Origin: Lingula anatina
Lineage: Eukaryota > Brachiopoda > Lingulata > Lingulida > Lingulidae
Direction: 5' to 3'
Length of the DNA stretch: 64,000 nt
Assembly (NCBI RefSeq): GCF_001039355.2
Contig: NW_019774047.1
Coordinates: 470,355 to 534,354, forward strand
Part shown: positions 23,301 to 29,797 of the stretch, piece by piece
How the letters are laid out: each line of letters begins with the position of its first letter
Position numbering within the stretch: the first letter of the stretch is position 1
Notes under the pieces: generated by a model
Databases searched by the model: none
Seen by the model: only the letters and a program-made list of their open reading frames with translations
Told to the model about the DNA's origin: nothing
Translations under genes and position numbers: made by a program

Positions 23301-24407
23301 TTTTATAGATACCAAGAGCCCCCTTGCCTGCGGAATTAAAATAGGGCAAACAATTACAATTAACTTATTACCTAACTCTCATTAACCTTAAGTTTAGAAA
23401 AGTATGACATACAAACAATCTCTGACAATTCATTTCCCTCTGTGAGAATACCTTTTGGTCCACTATTAGTAAATTGATAATAAATGCTGGCAAACCAAAT
23501 AACTTATGTTTATCTTTTCAAGCGATGAGCATAATACAGCACCCTCAGTGCTAAATGACAAAAGATTGAGTGAGTAGGATCTGCTGAGTTTTTCCAACAG
23601 CGTTACACTTCCCGGTAGAAGGGATGAGCTATCGAAAACATTACTCCACAATATGCCCAAGGACTAACTTATGTACACTAACCACTACCTGGGGCAAATA
23701 AAAACATCATATGCTCAGCATTACCACCGCATTACTTGCTTTTGACGAAGAACCCATTTCCTTATTATATTCAGACCAAAACCTATGTAAAAAGTACCTG
23801 GTGAAGTCGCCTGCACCACGAGAAAATCGGCCATAGTTGGATCACTGCCTTGATGTGGAAAATCGTCCGGTGCATCCGGTACCTCATCGTCAAGATTATT
23901 TGCAGGTAATGCCTGCTCTGGTTTTTGAACTGTTTGCACGTCCGGAAATGCCCCACTGTCCTTGATGTCTGGGTAAAAACGAAGACATGAAACAAACATC
24001 AGTTGCATCAGTTGCGTTCAGCGCTGTTTAATTATAGTTTTATTTTGCATCAAAAAAGACAGATTGCAGTGGTTAAATAAATATCAATATTCCTATACCT
24101 GTGTTTTGATGACTAACCTCAAAAATCACAAAAGTTGCAGTTTATTGTATATGCATTTAAACGTGTGTAATTCATTCCCTTACTTACTTCCTTGGCAAGC
24201 CTGAATAAATATCATTTTCGGTTTGCCCCTCAGGCCGGGGCAATTCTTGTTATTCAAAATGTTTTTTATGATATTGTAGGTCAAAAGATAGCCATCTGTT
24301 CCCAACACAGCTCCCTTCTCACCATGGCTCAGTATAAACAGGATGAAAGAGTCGTATTCCTTGTGACGTTCCTTTCGACTTTCTCGTTCTATTTCTTCTT
24401 GAATTTC
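7246..24407 (-). CDS. Caspase-FN3 repeat membrane protein (gene model, 5' incomplete)
   Basis: Composite of 21 exons, joined by eye with consensus GT-AG sites and total length 4689 nt, a multiple of three (about 1562 residues from the first exon seen). Order from the N-terminus: caspase large-subunit second half (24407-24188), linker and start of the small subunit (23968-23798), small subunit (22248-22121 and 21913-21778), thirteen FN3 exons (20483 down to 9369), a short juxtamembrane exon (8507-8470), a membrane exon (8155-8031) and two tail exons (7662-7613, 7379-7246) ending in TAG. A truncated FN3 exon at 9022-8928 is left out. Every junction is phase compatible and no stop separates caspase from FN3. 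Caspases are cytosolic cysteine proteases that cut after Asp, and FN3 is usually an adhesion or receptor domain, so the combination is unusual. The main alternative is two adjacent genes, caspase then FN3 receptor, divided in the 1.3-kb intron at 20484-21777, which has one minus-strand AATAAA near 20935. Exon calls are strong; the fusion itself is moderate. Confidence 0.6.
7613..7662 (-). CDS. Cytoplasmic tail exon
   Basis: 50 nt, phase 2 in, phase 1 out. Reads VGQDVPVGGIRLNMGT. Acceptor ATTTTAG, donor ACAG|GTTTGT. No known motif. Confidence 0.6.
8031..8155 (-). CDS. Transmembrane exon
   Basis: Reads HNVSGGAVGGAIGPLVLVVF then VKGAKYLPNTRKPKTF, ending at GG|GTGAGT in phase 2. The hydrophobic Gly-rich stretch followed at once by Lys/Arg fits a single-pass segment with the C-terminus inside, although it is short (about 16-18 residues). 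NVS just before it is a possible N-glycosylation site. The acceptor is less certain; an alternative at 8143 would need a different incoming phase. Confidence 0.65.
8470..8507 (-). CDS. Short juxtamembrane exon
   Basis: 38 nt with a good acceptor (TTCTTTCAG) and donor (GCG|GTATGT). In the phase left by the FN3 exons it reads PLHTGIGAGSNA and passes on in phase 0. It is a small exon supported only by splice sites and phase. Confidence 0.55.
8728..8900. mobile_element. Probable MITE (GGGCCCAGTTTCATAAA type)
   Basis: GTTTCATAAA near 8735 is inverted as TTTATGAAAC near 8883, with further imperfect symmetry around CACTAAACAGTG and CACTGTTTATG. The left end CAGGGCCCAGTTTCATAAA is a common look for short non-autonomous elements. 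Exact borders are uncertain. It lies beside the truncated FN3 exon. Confidence 0.6.
8928..9022 (-). pseudogene. Truncated FN3 domain 14 exon
   Basis: After a CCAATAG acceptor in the right phase, the sequence reads PSKPTGVDLAGSPAAESATI followed by EWKRPAHYEQ and then TGA. This is only the first third of an FN3 domain, through the conserved Trp. The second half is absent. Repeat-like sequence (GTTTCATAAA and its complement) begins a few tens of bases beyond. If included in the mRNA it would end the protein before the membrane segment; if skipped, domain 13 joins the juxtamembrane exon in phase. Confidence 0.7.
9369..9638 (-). CDS. FN3 domain 13 exon
   Basis: 270 nt, phase 1 at both ends. Begins GPIQTGNIHVGCISETTALL with Trp in LLSWADNGTAGTVEYRVDY, then LKPGTEYMVAVSTVIDG and ends EFTT before C|GTAAGC. 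It is the last complete FN3 repeat. Confidence 0.87.
9892..10164 (-). CDS. FN3 domain 12 exon
   Basis: 273 nt, phase 1 at both ends. Begins VPSPPWICNIDAALDSIKLK with Trp in LKWSRKEDEPDVTD, then MPNTRIEGYVELLCGDK and ends ATTG. Acceptor CAACCTAG, donor ACAG|GTATGT. Confidence 0.84.
10346..10418. repeat. (TA)n microsatellite plus T run
   Basis: About 60 nt of alternating TA followed by about 13 T, in the intron after FN3 exon 11. Confidence 0.97.
10443..10715 (-). CDS. FN3 domain 11 exon
   Basis: 273 nt, phase 1 at both ends. Begins EPPAVSNVQVQGFSTYADVS with Trp in VSWRPTSHGKVKRYDI, then LKQGTKYVVEVKSSVDG and ends FYTG. The donor is followed within about 25 nt by a T run and a long (TA)n tract. 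Confidence 0.87.
11186..11464 (-). CDS. FN3 domain 10 exon
   Basis: 279 nt, phase 1 at both ends. Begins DPLPPTGISVNPAANTANIS with Trp in ISWTYPDKLEDGSI, then LTPGSQYKVQVKTVFQG and ends FSTG. A textbook FN3 pattern. Confidence 0.88.
11659..12954. mobile_element. 1.3-kb TIR element with GGGGCAAGTTGG repeats
   Basis: A 23-bp perfect inverted repeat starts TAGGGGAGACCGGGG at 11659 and ends at 12954. Related blocks of GGGGCTAGTTGG or GGGGCAAGTTGG occur inside in both orientations (near 12030, 12056, 12712, 12733, 12751). No transposase is seen. It occupies most of the intron between FN3 exons 9 and 10. Confidence 0.85.
12962..13222 (-). CDS. FN3 domain 9 exon
   Basis: 261 nt, phase 1 at both ends, acceptor TTTTTTGCAG. 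Encodes ELVPPATVFHTSVSTSSVDI followed by EWEKPKGQYNNIVVTL and FTGLRPATYYRVDVLTVKG, ending FHTG. The exon has no start codon of its own, which is why a simple ORF scan does not show it. Its donor is 7 nt from a transposable element. Confidence 0.86.
14357..14629 (-). CDS. FN3 domain 8 exon
   Basis: 273 nt, phase 1 at both ends. Begins VPSNPIVSYEASATDLTVKW, then IRIKYWVKGDG and LQPSTSYIAEVTFHCGDK, ending ITTG before a GTAAGT donor. The GDK element near the end is shared with domain 12. Confidence 0.86.
14697..14875. mobile_element. 179-bp MITE with 5-bp target duplication
   Basis: CAGGCCCGTAGCC at 14697 is inverted as GGCTACGGGCCTG ending at 14875. The element is flanked by CTATT on both sides (14692-14696 and 14876-14880). 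The interior carries G and C homopolymer runs. It lies in the intron upstream of FN3 exon 8. Confidence 0.85.
15195..15479 (-). CDS. FN3 domain 7 exon, divergent and Cys-rich
   Basis: 285 nt, phase 1 at both ends. Begins EPEKPSIECDLSSKTIVL. The usual FN3 tryptophan position is replaced (VLQSTCNGRKDCYDVLYKC), with four cysteines close together that could form local disulfides. It then reads LLEWQPGRVYDVEVKSISYF. The fold assignment rests on exon size, phase and the C-terminal strands. Confidence 0.75.
15619..15915 (-). CDS. FN3 domain 6 exon
   Basis: 297 nt, phase 1 at both ends. Begins APGNPEFVHERVVV, Trp in VSLHWNPPGGKVKHYALY, then LDNLQPGLKYRIRVCAEVDG and ends EVATG. Confidence 0.86.
16166..16411 (-). 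CDS. FN3 domain 5 exon
   Basis: 246 nt, phase 1 at both ends. Encodes DPEPAHGLKWNSSSNTFTW, then GYDIKVAVGADI and GETCVFSVVAVSNKKASKG. It is the shortest repeat and looks more diverged than the others, but open throughout with good splice sites (CATAG acceptor, ATAG|GTTAGT donor). Confidence 0.8.
16748..16786. repeat. (AAAT)n microsatellite
   Basis: About nine AAAT units in the intron directly after FN3 exon 4. Confidence 0.95.
16794..17090 (-). CDS. FN3 domain 4 exon
   Basis: 297 nt, phase 1 at both ends. Begins DLPCPENFRQI, Trp in IHLQWDAPPSITTGSL, then LVPGSKYEFSLQVTGW and ends IGSTG. The donor is followed by an (AAAT)n tract at about 16748-16786. Confidence 0.86.
17279..17321. repeat. 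(TTA)n microsatellite
   Basis: About fourteen ATT units in an intron, immediately downstream of the FN3 domain 3 donor in gene orientation. Confidence 0.97.
17330..17593 (-). CDS. FN3 domain 3 exon
   Basis: 264 nt, phase 1 at both ends. Contains ISLFWGASEGNVSRYEIEYG and ITPGIAYSYKVYAISNG, ending EAATG. Its donor lies 9 nt from a (TTA)n microsatellite at 17279-17321. This is one of the shorter repeats. Confidence 0.82.
17775..19240 (+). pseudogene. Degenerate Tc1/mariner transposon
   Basis: Sits in the intron between FN3 domains 2 and 3, antisense to the host gene. Plus-strand frames show Tc1-like transposase pieces out of register. They are PLSGRPILTDAKG near 18405, RQTVNRHLLEAELPSERP, RERWNLRTGRKVLWTEET (the first catalytic Asp/Glu region), GGGVSVIVWYGFSYDLKLPL and GRYPGQEYRDEI. 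Frameshifts and stops make it dead. An internal stretch from about 17878 to 18235 (CAGGGGCGGATTTAGG at its left end) looks like a second insertion or unrelated filler. Confidence 0.8.
19461..19844 (-). CDS. FN3 domain 2 exon, with acidic insertion
   Basis: 384 nt, phase 1 at both ends. Begins APSVPGAIINK, Trp in YLEWMPPAGAV, ends LVPGTNYEIRVFAISHGY. It is about 30-40 residues longer than its sisters because of an acidic, Gln/Asn/Asp-rich loop (QTGTDNQDSDNTVAQTQG to FDNDEENVRN) between the middle strands. The donor is ACAA|GTAAGT. Confidence 0.85.
20199..20483 (-). CDS. FN3 domain 1 exon
   Basis: 285 nt, phase 1 at both ends. Begins GPSTPTNFTQIW, has the FN3 tryptophan in VKLTWSMP and the LEPGTEYKCSILAV strand, and ends in AYTG before the donor. 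It is the first repeat after the caspase, joined in phase. Confidence 0.85.
20484..21777. other. Intron between caspase and first FN3 exon
   Basis: 1.3 kb with no recognised domain. It contains one minus-strand AATAAA near 20935. I saw no convincing signal-peptide exon, which an independent secreted or membrane FN3 gene would need here. Confidence 0.5.
21778..21913 (-). CDS. Caspase exon: C-terminal end of small subunit
   Basis: 136 nt, acceptor TTGCTAG, phase 0 in, donor CGAG|GTATAT in phase 1. Encodes VSDEISQKQTSKGNKQAP followed by LRKKVFF, the KQ.P...LRKK.FF end of caspase p10. It then reads PRPTTQRISTSSR up to the donor with no stop. If the donor were skipped, the frame would run about 20 residues into the intron before a stop; this could be the end of a stand-alone caspase. 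Confidence 0.85.
22121..22248 (-). CDS. Caspase exon: small subunit, substrate pocket
   Basis: 128 nt, acceptor AATGCAG, donor AAG|GTAAGT in phase 0. It encodes YVSWRHPEKGTWFVQ, the caspase p10 strand with the Ser-Trp-Arg substrate-pocket residues and the GTWFVQ core, followed by the helix IVDLFTRHAHECDVLHMLLK. Nothing needed for activity is visibly missing. Confidence 0.9.
23798..23968 (-). CDS. Caspase exon: inter-subunit linker and start of small subunit
   Basis: Acceptor ACCCAG, phase 1 in and out (171 nt). It joins QACQG to NIKDSG. An acidic, Pro-rich linker follows, with several Asp that could be processing sites (NNLDDEVPDAPDD). The exon ends ADFLVVQATSPG, matching the DFL...ST.PG start of caspase p10. 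Spliced to the next exon it gives SPG-TEYVSEYVSW. Confidence 0.88.
24188..24407 (-). CDS. Caspase exon: large subunit with catalytic His and Cys
   Basis: Encodes about 73 residues beginning EIQEEIERESRKER, then FILFILSHGEKG and ending with IFIQACQG. SHG carries the catalytic histidine and QACQG the catalytic cysteine of the CED-3/caspase p20 subunit; QACQG rather than QACRG is the form seen in caspase-8/10-type initiators. GTDG after the His loop is also typical. The acceptor is ...TCGTAAAG at 24408; the donor is A|GTAAGT in phase 1. About 90-100 residues of the p20 fold that should precede this exon were not found. Confidence 0.88.
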
Positions 24408-24834
24408 CTTTACGAATTGAAATATACAAAGCACAGATTAATCAAGATGAGCATAAAGCAAAGCGGCAGCATTGTTCTCTTTATATTGTGATAACAGGAA
24501 AAGGGTACGACTCCGGCTACCGCTCCGGTGACACGAACGGAAAGGCGATGGACATATTTTAAGTCACTACTTAATAAGTCTATGTTCACATACATGCACG
24601 CACACACGCAAATACACACACACACACACTCACAGAAATAAAAATATGGGTGAAAAAGGTTAGATATATTTTGCTATAAATATGTAGCAGTGAAACAAAA
24701 CAAGGTCAAGTAAAATGATATAAAAAGCAGGCATATACAACAAAATTGGCCGTGCTTATTTTGTACCAAAGTAATGGGCATGTTGATTAAGATGTTTACA
24801 CATCATCGGAATTTATGGTAATCTTCGACTCCTA

Positions 24835-24865
<31 letters not shown>

Positions 24866-24930
24866 GTAAAATTGTTCTTCCTGTACGAGTATATATTATA
24901 TATAATAAAAAGAAAAAAAAAAACACGGCA
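24408..24930. other. Upstream of the first caspase exon seen
   Basis: Contains a CA-rich stretch (about 24600-24630) and a (TA)n tract at 24835-24860. No exon for the start of the caspase fold is recognisable here. Confidence 0.5.
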
Positions 24931-25900
24931 GTTTTGTTTATTTGTTACTAGGCGATGTCATAAAGGTTAAAATGTGACGTCTGTAACAATGGGTGTTTAA
25001 TTGTTGCTTTAACCAATGCTGTTATCTATTCAATGTAGGTTTATACTTATTAATGAATAGATTTTCTTTCATTTCCCTTTCTGTTTGGGTCGTTTCCCTA
25101 GTGAATTTATAAAATGTGAATACCGTAAAGTCCTTGTTTTTGTTCATAGAGAATTCCCTAATGTGCCCACTCACAGACGTGCACTGATATTTGGGTTGAC
25201 TTATTTTGTTGTCTGTGAACGGTCATTCTATGTCGGAGAGTGTCTCCAGTCTGTCCTATATAGTTCTCACCGCATCCACTGCAAGTTAATACAGAAATTA
25301 AATTTGAGCTAGTGCAGGTGAATGGGTGTTTAATTGTAAATGTAAGTCCATTTTTAAATGTTAGATGGCTCCCCTCTTTAATTATTGGACAGGTGCCGCA
25401 CCTGGGTACCTCACATTTCTGTACTCGTATTGTTGAGGTTTCCACATTTGTCCTGGAATTGTTTTCAAATTTTGCTTTTGTTAAAATTTGCTGAAGTGAT
25501 GGACTTTGTCTCTTACTCTTTATAATCTGCATTTCAGTTAGTATCTCAGTCATTTTGTCATCTTGTTTTACCAAAGGTAAGTTTCCAGTTATGACATTGT
25601 TTACTTCCAGATGTTTTGGATTATATGTTGATATGTACGATATGGCTTCCTTATCAACATAAACGGTATTCCCATTTTATAAATTCACTAGGGAAACGAC
25701 CCAAACAGAAAGGGAAATGAAAGAAAATCTATTCATTAATAAGTATAAACCTACATTGAATAGATAACAGCATTGGCTAAAGCAACAATTAAACACCCAT
25801 TGTTACAGATGTCACATTTTAACCTTTATGACATTACCTAGTAACAAATAAACAAAACCCCCTGAAGAAAGAATGAAACCGGTTGGGGCAAAATAGCTGC
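24925..25900 (-). mobile_element. Penelope-like element, inverted 3' ends
   Basis: The minus-strand ORF at 25158-25574 ends with CSGCGENYIGQTGDTLRHRM, a GIY-YIG endonuclease signature with the zinc-type Cys pairs of Penelope-like retroelements (VPRCGTCPIIK upstream). Before it, ISYISTYNPKHLEVNN is also typical. After a frameshift near 25190 the end of the ORF continues as EFSMNKNKDF to FINKYKPTLNR. The final stretch, FYKFTRETTQTEREMKENLF onward, is repeated in inverse orientation at 25673-25760, and the arms (24925-25116 and 25673-25858) are near-perfect inverted copies. The reverse transcriptase itself is missing. Confidence 0.82.
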
Positions 25901-25914
25901 TGTGTTTTTTATTT

Positions 25915-25918
<4 letters not shown>

Positions 25919-26005
<87 letters not shown>
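25919..26005. repeat. (TA)n microsatellite
   Basis: Over 80 nt of alternating AT next to the Penelope-like right arm, followed by a single N at 26008 that marks an uncertain base or join. Confidence 0.97.
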
Positions 26006-26007
<2 letters not shown>

Positions 26008-26008
26008 N

Positions 26009-28130
26009 CAAAAGCTGTTTTTTTGGCACATTTCATAACTGTGGTCTAAAAAAAAGGACCTTACACTGAGATTACAAATAATAAAAGTGAGACCTTACAG
26101 ACCTCTTCAGTCTTGGTAGCAAAAGATTTCAGAGAAGACTTCTCTGGACAAGAAAAAATTTCCTTGTTTGTGATCTTGCTTGGTATAGTCCCAGTTGGCA
26201 CATTTGCCTCAGAAAAACCCAAATTAACTTTAACATCAGTATCACTCATGTTAAAACTGCTCAAGGAAGGGAGACACCTTTTCTCATGTTGTAGGAATCA
26301 AGAAAGCTAAAATGATGTAATTGGACACTCCAGTCCACGCAGGTTTGGCAGATGTCTGTCTAGCTGGATGTAGAAAATGGCTCCAACTGCAGAAACTAGG
26401 GCCTCATGCATCTCCTCAGCATTTGTTATATTGTGGCTTTCATTTACATACATGCCTTTCTACAACAGCTGTCATTTCCACACTAGTTTCAATTTCTGCA
26501 AGGTTTTGGACTCTTTTGCTGACCATAAGATCACTGTGTGTCAAATAACACTTCTCAAATATGCCTGAAATATAAATATAGCTTACTATAGACACATGAA
26601 AACACTTATGTGAAAGTTAATTGATACATTGATGAAAAATAAATTATTATCCCATTTGTCCATGTTTTATAAGTAAGGCATGGTTTCAAATATTAATTAT
26701 GATGAGCCTAGCAATTTTGCCAAGACCAGCCCTAGCTTCAATCTAATTCCAATTGTTACCCTTAAATTTATTTTACCCAAGTACCATTAAACCTACATAA
26801 ATACCCACACAAATATAGCTTAAAAGATAAAATTATCACAGGTCCTTAGGCTGCAATTTCATTATTTGAAAGGGGGCATTTTTCTTTTTAAAAAATGGAC
26901 CGTTTACCATTAAAAAATTACACCTAGATCATTTTTCTGAGTGACCTTTCTTTCTGGAATTTGGCCTGTATTAAAATACAAACAAACCCGTTTCTTACCT
27001 GAACCAAGTGGCACCAGTACATTCAAATGGCTTTTTGTCTACACTGACATCTGCAAGTTAATCCCATGACATATTTCGTTATAGGCTCGTTTTTCCCTGT
27101 GTGGATGGTTTCCAGCACAAACCAAGCCCATATCTCTGTGCTGGTTTCATGGTGTAACCAATTCATTCTCCCAAAGATACTTGAAAATGTCCAATTGCGG
27201 TCATCGGAGACAAAAGAATCCACACCTGACAAAAATCAGTTTGCTTTCGTAACTCACGCTGTTTGCTTCACGTAAACGAGACGAAGATGACTGTTAATAT
27301 CTCTGTTGCAATTTTTCAATACACTACATGTTTTTTTTATATCTGTAGACAGAGTATAAACCACATGATATACGACTTCGTTGAGGAAGATTTGCAAACA
27401 AACAGTCTGCGATTTCCGCCATGTTGGATAATGACGTTGTGTTGTTCTGACGTTAGTACATTAGTTTCACATGATTTTAAAATGTGTTAGATGCTTGTTT
27501 TAACCAGAAAAAATTAGAATAGGTAAAATGAAAATAAAAAGTTCAACTAACAGTGTTTAAAACCATTTGTTGACTTGAAAGAGATAGCTGAAGTCGAGTG
27601 CACTGATATATGTGTCCGGATATATTTACGAAAAATGAAGAAATTAGGTCATGTTCTATCTGTTACAACGGACAAGTTGTAGAACAGCAGTAAGTTTTGA
27701 TTTCATGTATAAATAGAATAATGAGTTATTTGTTAGTCCTGAACACGCTTTACCCCAAAGACCTGTGAAGATGAAGATATTGTCAAAAATAGAAGGGGGG
27801 TGTTAAAAGCATGTGGTTTGTAGGCCTGAGAAAAACGCTTGGTTTGTTAACATGGAAACAGAGAGAGTGAAAAAAATGTATATAATTTTAATCCCTTATC
27901 TTTAGGTTATAATATATCACCAAACTAAATCATTTAGTGACACCTGTATAAACTTTAAGGCCAATCAATATAACCCTGTTTTTCAGAAGAATTTTTGGTT
28001 GATAAACCCCCCAAATTGTCACTGGCCATATCTCTGTAAGTAAGGATTTTTTTCAGGAAATTGCAGCCTCAGATATTGTTCATATAAAGGTTCAAACACA
28101 CCAAATATGATGTAAATCCATTCACCTCCA
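26009..28130. other. Unassigned region
   Basis: No recognised gene. The minus strand has an exon-like stretch at 26998-27232: acceptor TTTTTGTCAG, donor GGTTCAG|GTAAGA, and an open frame reading GVDSFVSDDRNWTFSSIF and GRMNWLHHETSTEIWAWF that meets a TGA before the donor. Another short minus-strand frame at 26061-26264 is also of unknown origin. Missing 5' exons of the caspase could lie here but I could not identify them. Confidence 0.4.
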
Positions 28131-28139
28131 CCTTGCCGC

Positions 28140-28740
28140 ATTTTCTACATTAGGTCTGGTTTTCTCGTGGACACACACTTAAGGATTCACCACATATGTT
28201 TAATTCTTCTGTGCCTGTGAAGCTGAGCCGGTCTGATTCAAATATCGTTTTGTCCTGTTTTATTGTATTTACCCTTCTTCCCCTATTTTTGATATCACGG
28301 CATCCAGCTGCCTTACAAAATAGCAGCGCGTTTTTATTCAACTGCACGATTGTTATCATAACAAGACAGCAGTCCGTAGATCTATTTGAATATCGTCACC
28401 AAAAACTGACCGATCACAATTTTCTTATTAAAATTTTCCCTTACTCACAATTAAAAATTGTTAATTTTTGTTGTTGATTTAAATTATTGATATTGTAAAA
28501 AAATTTAAGAAATATTTCGTGTTTGTAGAAAACAGTAGGGTTTTAGTAACAGAACCGCATGGGGTGATGAATAATGCAACAAAAAGGAAAATGTTGCCTT
28601 TAAAGTAGTTAATTTCCTTGCACTTATATGTATCCGGTAGATAAGTAATTGACATACACACAACGAGAAAAAGCCATTTTGGCCAATTTAGGCCTTTGTA
28701 AATAACAACTTATAAAACGATTCACAAGGAATTAGGTCTC
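28140..28740. repeat. Worn copy of the pentraxin-unit downstream flank
   Basis: This stretch is clearly related to 38030-38560, 47460-47770 and 61400-61960. Shared blocks include TGATTCAAATATC, TATTGTATTT.CCCTTCTTCCCC and CAGAACCGCATGGGGTG. It shows that the duplicated unit once extended this far left, although no pentraxin coding exon remains before 29 kb. Confidence 0.7.
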
Positions 28741-28776
28741 AAGCTGTTTACAAGCGATTAAATAAAAGCAACTTTC

Positions 28777-28844
28777 CCAGCAAGATTATGATATGAACCC
28801 GCATGTATTTGCTGTATTGGATGTAGCGTTTAACATCTTGCTGG
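28777..28844. repeat. Short hairpin repeat (CCAGCAAGAT family)
   Basis: CCAGCAAGAT at 28777 and its complement ATCTTGCTGG ending at 28844 frame a 68-nt unit containing CCCGCATG.ATTTGCT and TATTGGAT. Related copies lie near 40522, 47011, 50940, 54310 and 63794. Confidence 0.75.
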
Positions 28845-29171
28845 TATTGTAGAAATATATGAGGGAGAAAATATATATTTTGTATTTTTAGGCATCGTTC
28901 TTAGATATCATAATGCAAAATGCACAAAAAGGTATGAGGAGTGTCGTCGACTGTTATAATTATTTTGGTTCCTGTTGTTTGTGTGTATGGACCTGGCCGT
29001 GGTTTGTAATGGTATGTAGAAAAGGATTCCAATAACGATATGTAAGTACGCCAAAACACCCTCCAAATGAATGACTTAATTACTGCTATTAGAAGTGTAT
29101 AATGTCTCTTATATGCAAAAAAAAACTTGTTGCATTAGTTTTTCAGTTTAAATGTTTCATTGAACATGCAG

Positions 29172-29347
29172 ACAAACTACAAAAAGACGTGAGTATAATA
29201 AAGAAAATGTGATTTAGACTCGTGTCTCGATTTGAAACGACAAACCTGTATAGATTAGCCACGTATCTTGTCATCCGAGAAGCAAGCATATGTTTAGAGT
29301 CATTCTGCAGTAGGTCCTGTACCATCCTATTTTTCGTGAGAGCCGCA
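29172..29347 (+). promoter_or_regulatory. Conserved block upstream of leader exons
   Basis: About 175 nt just before the signal-peptide ATG are shared by most leader exons (also before 32173, 54856 and 57793, and split before 56104). Constant parts are GACGTGAGTATAATAAAG, CATGTCTCGTTTTGAAA, AGAAGCAAGCATATGTTTA, GTC..TCTGCAGTAGG.CC and GAGAGCC.CCATG. TATAATAAAG could act as a TATA-like element and the rest as 5' UTR, but the shared history of the copies alone could also explain the conservation. Confidence 0.5.
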
Positions 29348-29423
29348 ATGTGTGGACATTTCCTGCTTGCAGCGTTGGCTTTGTCTTGTTGTATTGGCAG
29401 CGAAGCAATACTCCCAGTGCCAG
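29348..29423 (+). CDS. Pentraxin-like leader exon A (signal peptide)
   Basis: Reads MCGHFLLAALALSCCIGSEA ILPVPG, a short signal peptide, ending CCAG|GTATTT in phase 1. It is open and compatible with the acceptor of pentraxin-like copy 1 at 36097; the sum 76+387+227 nt is a multiple of three. The 6.7-kb intron this implies contains an N gap and Tc1 elements, so pairing with copy 1 is plausible but not certain. Confidence 0.7.
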
Positions 29424-29440
29424 GTATTTAGCTTGAGCTA

Positions 29441-29441
29441 C

Positions 29442-29494
<53 letters not shown>

Positions 29495-29790
29495 NNNNNN
29501 NNNNNNNNNNNNNNNNNNNNNNNNNNNNNNNNNNNNNNNNNNNNNNNNNNNNNNNNNNNNNNNNNNNNNNNNNNNNNNNNNNNNNNNNNNNNNNNNNNNN
29601 NNNNNNNNNNNNNNNNNNNNNNNNNNNNNNNNNNNNNNNNNNNNNNNNNNNNNNNNNNNNNNNNNNNNNNNNNNNNNNNNNNNNNNNNNNNNNNNNNNNN
29701 NNNNNNNNNNNNNNNNNNNNNNNNNNNNNNNNNNNNNNNNNNNNNNNNNNNNNNNNNNNNNNNNNNNNNNNNNNNNNNNNNNNNNNNNNN
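29441..29790. other. (TA)n tract and assembly gap
   Basis: Alternating AT from about 29441 to 29494 runs into 296 Ns (29495-29790), then ATATAT resumes. The gap length is probably an estimate. Confidence 0.98.
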
Positions 29791-29797
29791 ATATATA

